Source: Bacteroidales bacterium
Lineage (GTDB): Bacteria > Bacteroidota > Bacteroidia > Bacteroidales > UBA932
DNA: 64,000 nucleotides
NCBI GenBank assembly: GCA_017480345.1
Contig: JAFVAU010000026.1
Location: forward strand, 1 to 64,000
Reading direction: 5' to 3'
A program made the translations under genes and the position numbers. The notes under the pieces were generated by a model. The model worked only from the letters and a program-made list of their open reading frames with translations, searched no databases and was not told the DNA's origin. Positions 59,285 to 64,000 of this stretch are shown piece by piece (the stretch's first letter is position 1; every line of letters begins with the position of its first letter).

Positions 59285-62200
59285 ATGAAGGGAATGTTGA
59301 TAAGTAAAAAAACTTCCGCGCTCCTGCAAAAAAGTCTTCAAAACCGGGAAGAGATTTTTTGCAGCGGGCTCTTTTTGTCTGCCCGTTGGGCCGTTGTCTC
59401 CCAAGTGGCCTCTGAAAAACCCCAACTCATCATCCTCCCCAACCGGGAAGCGGCCGAGTACTGCAGCGCAGACCTTTACAACCTCACCCAGGGAGACTGC
59501 GTCTTCTTCCTCCCGGAATCCGGCAAAAGCGTGGAAAGAAGCAATTACAAATCCTCCATGGGCGTCCAGCGCACCGCCGCCATCGGCAAAATCCTGGAAA
59601 AGGCCGATGAAAAGTTCTTCATCGTCACCTATTCCGAGGCCCTGGAAGAAAAGGTTCCCTCGGAGAACAAACTCCAGGATGCCCTTTTCACCATCCAAAG
59701 CGGGGAAACGCTCTCCTACGAAGGCCTTCGCACCCGCCTGGGAGAAGAAGGCTTCGAGCGGGTGGATTTTGTATCGGCTCCCGGCCAATATGCCGTCAGG
59801 GGAGCCGTCATCGACATATTTTCCTATTCCTTAGACAAGCCCTACCGCATCACCTTCTTCGGGAACGAGGTGGACAAAATCAATACCTTCGACTGCAACA
59901 CCCAGCTCTCCATCGATACCTTGGAAAAGGCCGATATCTACCCCGACATCGCCGCCCGGGAAGACGACGAAGGCGTTTCCATCCTTTCCCTCCTCAAGGC
60001 CGATACCACCGTCTGGCTGGATTCCTCGGACATGTACAAGGAAAAGGCCTTCTTCAGCGAGCTGAATGCCTTCCAGCGCGTTTTCCTGGATATTCCGCTC
60101 CGCCGGGAAGAGATTGAAACTATCAACTTCAACATAGCCCCGCAGCCCGTCTTCAACAAGAATTTCGAGCTTCTGATTGCCGATATCCGCCTCAAGCGGG
60201 AGAACAACTTCAAGGTATACATCTTCGGAGAGAAGGAGAGCCAGCTGGAACGCCTCCGCTCCATCATGATGCAGGAGGAGAATGCCGTACTGCCGGAATT
60301 CGTGAAGGGAAAGAACATCCACGCCGGCTTTATAGACAACGAAGACAAGGTTTGCTGGTACACAGACCACGAAATCTTCGACCGCTTCCACCGCGTGCAC
60401 CTCCGCCGCACCGTGGAAAAATCCGAGCAGCTCACCCTCAACGACCTCAACTCCTTCAACCAGGGAGACTATGTGGTGCACATAGATCACGGCGTGGGCG
60501 TATTCGGCGGACTGGTGAAGATGAAAGACGACTACGGCCGCGTGAAAGAGGTGGTCAAACTCATCTACAGCGGGGGAGACGTGGTATTTGTCTCCGTCCA
60601 TTCCCTGCACAAGATTTCCCGCTTCCGCTCCAAGGAAGGGGAGGCGCCGCGCGTGAACAAGCTGGGCTCCAAGACCTGGGGCAACCTCAAGAGCGCCGCC
60701 AAGTCCCGCGTCAAAGACATCGCCAAGGAGCTCATCCAACTTTATGCCAAGCGCCGGGCCTCGGAGGGCTTCGCCTTTTCGGCCGATACCTACCTCCAGG
60801 AAGAGTTGGAATCTTCCTTCATGTATGAGGACACCCCGGATCAGGAGAAGGCCACCCAGGCGGTGAAGGCCGATATGGAAGACAACTGCCCCATGGACCG
60901 CCTGGTGTGCGGAGATGTGGGTTTCGGGAAGACGGAAATCGCCATCCGGGCTGCCTTCAAGGCCGTTTGCGACTCCAAGCAGGTGGCCGTGCTGGTGCCC
61001 ACCACCATCCTGAGCCTCCAGCACTTCGAAACCTTTAAGGCCCGCCTGCAGAACCTTCCCTGCAATATAGACTATGTGAGCCGCTTAAGGACGGCCAAAC
61101 AGATAACAGACATCAAAAAACGCCTCAAGGAGGGAAGTATAGACATCCTTATCGGCACCCATAAAATCCTGGGGAACGGCTTCGAATTCAAGGACCTGGG
61201 GCTGCTCATCATTGACGAGGAGCAAAAATTCGGCGTATCGGCCAAGGAAAAGCTGCGCCAGTTCAAAAACGCCGTGGACACCCTTACGCTCACGGCTACG
61301 CCCATTCCCAGAACCCTGCAGTTCTCGCTTCTGGGTGCCCGCGACCTTTCCATCATCCAGACCCCGCCGCCCAACCGCATCCCCATCCAGACGGAGATTA
61401 TCCTTTTCAACGAGACGGAAATCAAGAGTATCATCAATTACGAGCTCAACCGCGGCGGACAGGTGTTTTTCCTGCACAACAAGGTGGAGGAACTGCCGGC
61501 CATCGAAGATATCCTGCACCGGCTCATCCCGGACATGAAAATCTGCGTGGCGCATGGGCAGATGGAATCCCGGGACCTGGAAGACCGCATGCTCTCCTTC
61601 ATGCGCGGAGATTACGACCTCCTGCTGTGCACCACCATCATCGAAAACGGCCTGGACATCCCCAACGCCAACACCATCATCGTAAACCAGGCCCAGAACA
61701 TAGGCCTCAGCGATCTCCACCAGCTTCGCGGACGTGTGGGCCGATCCAACAAGAAGGCCTTCTGCTACCTCATCGTGCCGCCGCTGGTAACCCTCACGGA
61801 CGATGCCAGAAGGCGCCTGAGGGCCATCGAAGAGTTCTCAGACCTGGGCAGCGGCTTCAACATTGCCATGCAGGATTTGGACATCCGCGGCGCCGGCAAC
61901 CTGCTGGGCGCGGAGCAGAGCGGTTTCATCTCCGACATGGGCTATGAGACCTACCAGAAAATCCTCTCCGAAGCCATGGAGGAACTGGGCATGGAAACCC
62001 AGATGACCCAGCAGCGGGGCAACGAGAAATACGTGGAAGACTGCACCATAGAAACAGACCAGCCCGCCCTCATTCCGGACGACTATATTGATATTACGGC
62101 AGAGAAAATCCGCCTGTACAAGCAGTTGGACGCTCTTACGGACGAGCGTGAGATTGACCGGTTGGGCCAGCAGGTGGCAGACCGTTTCGGCCCGCTTCCG

Positions 62201-62482
62201 CTGGAAGTGCAGAACCTCCTTTTTGTGGTGAAAATCAGGAATTTGGGCGCACAGATGGGCTTTGAGAAGATTATCATCAAGAACGGCATGCAGATCATGT
62301 TCTTCGTGTCCAATCCCATGTCCCCCTTCTACAAGTCCAAGCGCTTTGAGACCATCCTCACCCGGGTGAACGAGAACCCTGCGGAGTACAAGTTCAACCA
62401 GGACGGCGGCAAGCTGCGCACCGTGTCCCGCGGAGTGAATACGATGTCATCGGCCCTCTATATTTTGAAAAAACTCCAATAA
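59285..62482 (+). CDS. mfd: Transcription-repair coupling factor
   Basis: 1,065 residues from ATG 59285; ATGs at 59261 and 59294 are alternatives. Mfd removes stalled RNA polymerase and recruits UvrA. The UvrB-like N-terminal modules are followed by the polymerase-interacting domain (DYVVHIDHGVGVFGGLVKM ... VVKLIYSGGDVVFVSVHSLHKISRF), Walker A GDVGFGKTEIA (about 540), DEEQ (about 645), PIPRTLQFSLLGARDLSII and the TRG region near GRVGRSNKKAFCYL. A shortish C-terminal UvrA-binding domain ends in MSSALYILKKLQ. Full length, no defects seen. Confidence 0.96.
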   Translation: MKGMLISKKTSALLQKSLQNREEIFCSGLFLSARWAVVSQVASEKPQLIILPNREAAEYCSADLYNLTQGDCVFFLPESGKSVERSNYKSSMGVQRTAAIGKILEKADEKFFIVTYSEALEEKVPSENKLQDALFTIQSGETLSYEGLRTRLGEEGFERVDFVSAPGQYAVRGAVIDIFSYSLDKPYRITFFGNEVDKINTFDCNTQLSIDTLEKADIYPDIAAREDDEGVSILSLLKADTTVWLDSSDMYKEKAFFSELNAFQRVFLDIPLRREEIETINFNIAPQPVFNKNFELLIADIRLKRENNFKVYIFGEKESQLERLRSIMMQEENAVLPEFVKGKNIHAGFIDNEDKVCWYTDHEIFDRFHRVHLRRTVEKSEQLTLNDLNSFNQGDYVVHIDHGVGVFGGLVKMKDDYGRVKEVVKLIYSGGDVVFVSVHSLHKISRFRSKEGEAPRVNKLGSKTWGNLKSAAKSRVKDIAKELIQLYAKRRASEGFAFSADTYLQEELESSFMYEDTPDQEKATQAVKADMEDNCPMDRLVCGDVGFGKTEIAIRAAFKAVCDSKQVAVLVPTTILSLQHFETFKARLQNLPCNIDYVSRLRTAKQITDIKKRLKEGSIDILIGTHKILGNGFEFKDLGLLIIDEEQKFGVSAKEKLRQFKNAVDTLTLTATPIPRTLQFSLLGARDLSIIQTPPPNRIPIQTEIILFNETEIKSIINYELNRGGQVFFLHNKVEELPAIEDILHRLIPDMKICVAHGQMESRDLEDRMLSFMRGDYDLLLCTTIIENGLDIPNANTIIVNQAQNIGLSDLHQLRGRVGRSNKKAFCYLIVPPLVTLTDDARRRLRAIEEFSDLGSGFNIAMQDLDIRGAGNLLGAEQSGFISDMGYETYQKILSEAMEELGMETQMTQQRGNEKYVEDCTIETDQPALIPDDYIDITAEKIRLYKQLDALTDEREIDRLGQQVADRFGPLPLEVQNLLFVVKIRNLGAQMGFEKIIIKNGMQIMFFVSNPMSPFYKSKRFETILTRVNENPAEYKFNQDGGKLRTVSRGVNTMSSALYILKKLQ

Positions 62483-62486
62483 TTGG

Positions 62487-62494
62487 TAAATTTG
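62487..62494 (+). promoter_or_regulatory. -7 element TAAATTTG for coaX
   Basis: TAAATTTGCAGG, 6 nt before the ATG at 62501 and only 4 nt after the mfd stop codon. Transcription would begin at or very near the start codon. Confidence 0.6.
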
Positions 62495-62500
62495 CAGGCT

Positions 62501-63229
62501 ATGTCCAACCTGCTCATAGAAATAGGCAACACCGCCCTCAAGGCCGCCTGGGCCGATGGAATGACGCTGGGGAAAACTTTCCGCTATCAAGGGGAGAAAT
62601 ACCTGGAGTTCATCCTTTCCCTTACCCAGCGGGACAAGCCGGCGGTGATGGTGGTCGCTTCTGTCTATCCTTTTTCTGAGGCCGATATCCGCCTGCTCCA
62701 AAAGGAGTGCGAGCGCCTTATCCTGATGGATCACAACCACAAGGAAGCGCTTCTTTCCTACGGCCTTCCCACCTATCTTTCCTATGACCGGGCGGCGGCC
62801 ATCGTGGCGGCGCGGTACCTGTTTCAGGGCAAAGGCTGCACCGTGGTGGACTTCGGAACCACGCTTTCCATAGACTTCACCTCCGAGGAAGGGCTGTATC
62901 AGGGGGGAAACATCTCCCTGGGTTTCCGCACGCGCTTCAAGGCCCTGAACCGTTATTCCCGCTCCCTGCCCCTGGTGGACAGCCCGGAATCTCCGGACGT
63001 CCTGGGGCTCTCCGAGAAGGCTTCCATCGAGGCCGGAGTGGTTTCAGGCATTATATTTGAAATGGAAGGCTACCTGAACCTTCATCCCGGCAACGTGGTG
63101 GTATTCACCGGCGGGGATGCGAATTATTTTGCAAAACGGATGAAAAGTTCCATATTTGTAATTTGTAACCTCGTTTTGATGGGGTTGGCACTAATGGCGC
63201 AAGAGTATGTTCGAAGGAATGAGAAATAG
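62501..63229 (+). CDS. coaX: Type III pantothenate kinase
   Basis: 242 residues from ATG 62501 (MSNLLIEIGNTALKAAWADG); the longer frame crosses the promoter. First step of coenzyme A synthesis. Type III features: the N-terminal phosphate loop EIGNTALK, YDRAAAIVAARYLF, the metal/catalytic region TVVDFGTTLSIDF, and GNISLGFRTRFKALNRYSRSLP followed by VVFTGGDANYFAK. It overlaps the following gene by 11 nt. Confidence 0.95.
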   Translation: MSNLLIEIGNTALKAAWADGMTLGKTFRYQGEKYLEFILSLTQRDKPAVMVVASVYPFSEADIRLLQKECERLILMDHNHKEALLSYGLPTYLSYDRAAAIVAARYLFQGKGCTVVDFGTTLSIDFTSEEGLYQGGNISLGFRTRFKALNRYSRSLPLVDSPESPDVLGLSEKASIEAGVVSGIIFEMEGYLNLHPGNVVVFTGGDANYFAKRMKSSIFVICNLVLMGLALMAQEYVRRNEK

Positions 63230-64000
63230 ATTGCTGGCCTTGGCCGTCGTCCTGTTTTCCGCCGGGTCCCTGTGGGCCCAGACGGAGGGAACGTATGTGG
63301 GCTTTTCCCCGTACTCCGTCTTTGGCGTGGGAAATTTGCACCAGGCGGGATCCACCTGGAACCGCGGAATGGGCGGGGTGGGCATCGCCGCCCGCAACAA
63401 CCGCTTCGTGAATGTGCTGAATCCGGCCTCCGTCACCGCCCGTGACACCCTTTCCTTCATGGCCGACGTTAGCCTGGGCGGCCGCCTTTCCCTTTTCAAG
63501 GAAGGGGACAAGCAGGCCTACAACGCCGTCTTCGTTCCGGAAAACCTGGCCATCTCCTTCCCCATGTGGAGGAATACGGCCTTAATGGTGGGAATGCGTC
63601 CGGTAAGCGACGTGGGCTACAGCATTTCCTACAACGAAATGGACGTGAGGGCCGGTCAGCGCCAGTTCACTTCCACCGGAAACGGAGGCGTCTACAACGT
63701 ATTTGCCGCCGCCGCCATCACCCTCTGGGACCGCCTTTCCATCGGCCTTCAGGGAAATTACGTGTTCGGAAACATCAACAAGAAATCCTCCCTCACCAGT
63801 TCGGACGAGTCCTATCTCTCCATGACGCAGGGAGACTCCTTGCAGATCAATAATTTGTCGGCCAAGATTGGCCTCCAATATCAGCAGCCGCTCTCTCCGG
63901 GCTCCTACCTCACGGTGGGCGCCACCTACCAGATTTCCACCGGCTTCTTCGGGCACAGCATCCATTACCGTACCCTGGGCAGTTATTACCGCAAGCGCAC
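63219..64000 (+). CDS. Outer-membrane barrel protein, 5' part
   Basis: Open to the window edge, 260 codons visible. From ATG 63219 (MRNRLLALAVVLFSAGSLWAQ), a normal signal peptide; ATG 63207 is an alternative in the same frame. The body has SPYSVFGVGNLHQAGSTWNRGMGGVGIAARNNRFVNVLNPASVTA, a pattern seen in Bacteroidetes outer-membrane proteins of the OmpP1/PorV-like type, followed by strands such as LSIGLQGNYVFGNI. It overlaps coaX by 11 nt and is probably cotranscribed. Function unknown. Confidence 0.75.
   Translation, partial: MRNRLLALAVVLFSAGSLWAQTEGTYVGFSPYSVFGVGNLHQAGSTWNRGMGGVGIAARNNRFVNVLNPASVTARDTLSFMADVSLGGRLSLFKEGDKQAYNAVFVPENLAISFPMWRNTALMVGMRPVSDVGYSISYNEMDVRAGQRQFTSTGNGGVYNVFAAAAITLWDRLSIGLQGNYVFGNINKKSSLTSSDESYLSMTQGDSLQINNLSAKIGLQYQQPLSPGSYLTVGATYQISTGFFGHSIHYRTLGSYYRKR

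Noticed and set aside
1..64000. CRISPR array or prophage
   Set aside because: No regularly spaced direct repeats, cas genes or phage structural genes were seen; the ORF6N gene alone is not evidence of a prophage.

Overview
The window is a bacterial chromosome segment from the Bacteroidetes, most likely the order Bacteroidales. The evidence is two SusC/SusD pairs, a fused SecDF, a type IX secretion (T9SS) sorting domain with a PorV/PorQ-like neighbour, ORF6N and BACON/DUF4876-type proteins, and repeated TAnnTTTG (-7) promoter elements instead of TATAAT boxes. Base composition is moderately GC-rich for the phylum. The genus cannot be set from sequence alone.

Layout. 1-2.3 kb: end of a solute-binding lipoprotein, an ORF6N protein, short palindromic repeats and a tRNA-Ser(GCU). 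2.4-9.1 kb: secDF and dnaE. 9.2-21.1 kb: a DUF4923 and a ThiL-like gene, then a leftward operon (ABC ATPase, permease, DUF4857-type protein, TonB-dependent receptor, small lipoprotein, DUF6850-type barrel, BACON/DUF4876-type lipoprotein) split by a 1,685-bp insertion sequence with clear inverted repeats and a 9-bp target duplication. 21.2-31 kb: housekeeping genes: tonB; sufS-sufE-DUF59-folK-glyS-HTH; ruvA; ybeY-mnmG; hflX. Two ParB-type parS palindromes lie next to and inside mnmG, which suggests the region is in the origin-proximal part of the chromosome.

31-53 kb is the accessory core. Two SusC-SusD-lipoprotein operons point away from each other, and each is followed, after a hairpin, by a secreted subtilase, so both look like peptide/protein acquisition loci. 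Between them lie a serine recombinase of the DNA-invertase type and an Rpn-type PD-(D/E)XK gene. The two susC genes share almost the same 71-74 nt leader. In both, the similarity starts abruptly at the same near-palindrome (AAACG, two central bases, CGTTT), and the two copies are inverted relative to each other around the recombinase. This looks like a possible phase-variable switch between two protease-linked SusCD loci and is the most interesting hypothesis here. A second Rpn gene at 53.4 kb carries an 87-bp upstream region identical to the first and is bracketed by a partial duplication of the frdB/sdhB 3' end.

54-64 kb returns to core metabolism and repair: frdB/frdA without an adjacent cytochrome subunit, an Ntn-hydrolase whose 5' end is built on a large inverted repeat, ruvB and mfd (divergent), coaX and the start of an outer-membrane protein. 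Several genes (dnaE, ruvA, hflX, coaX) have the -7 element only 4-7 nt before the ATG, which suggests leaderless mRNAs.
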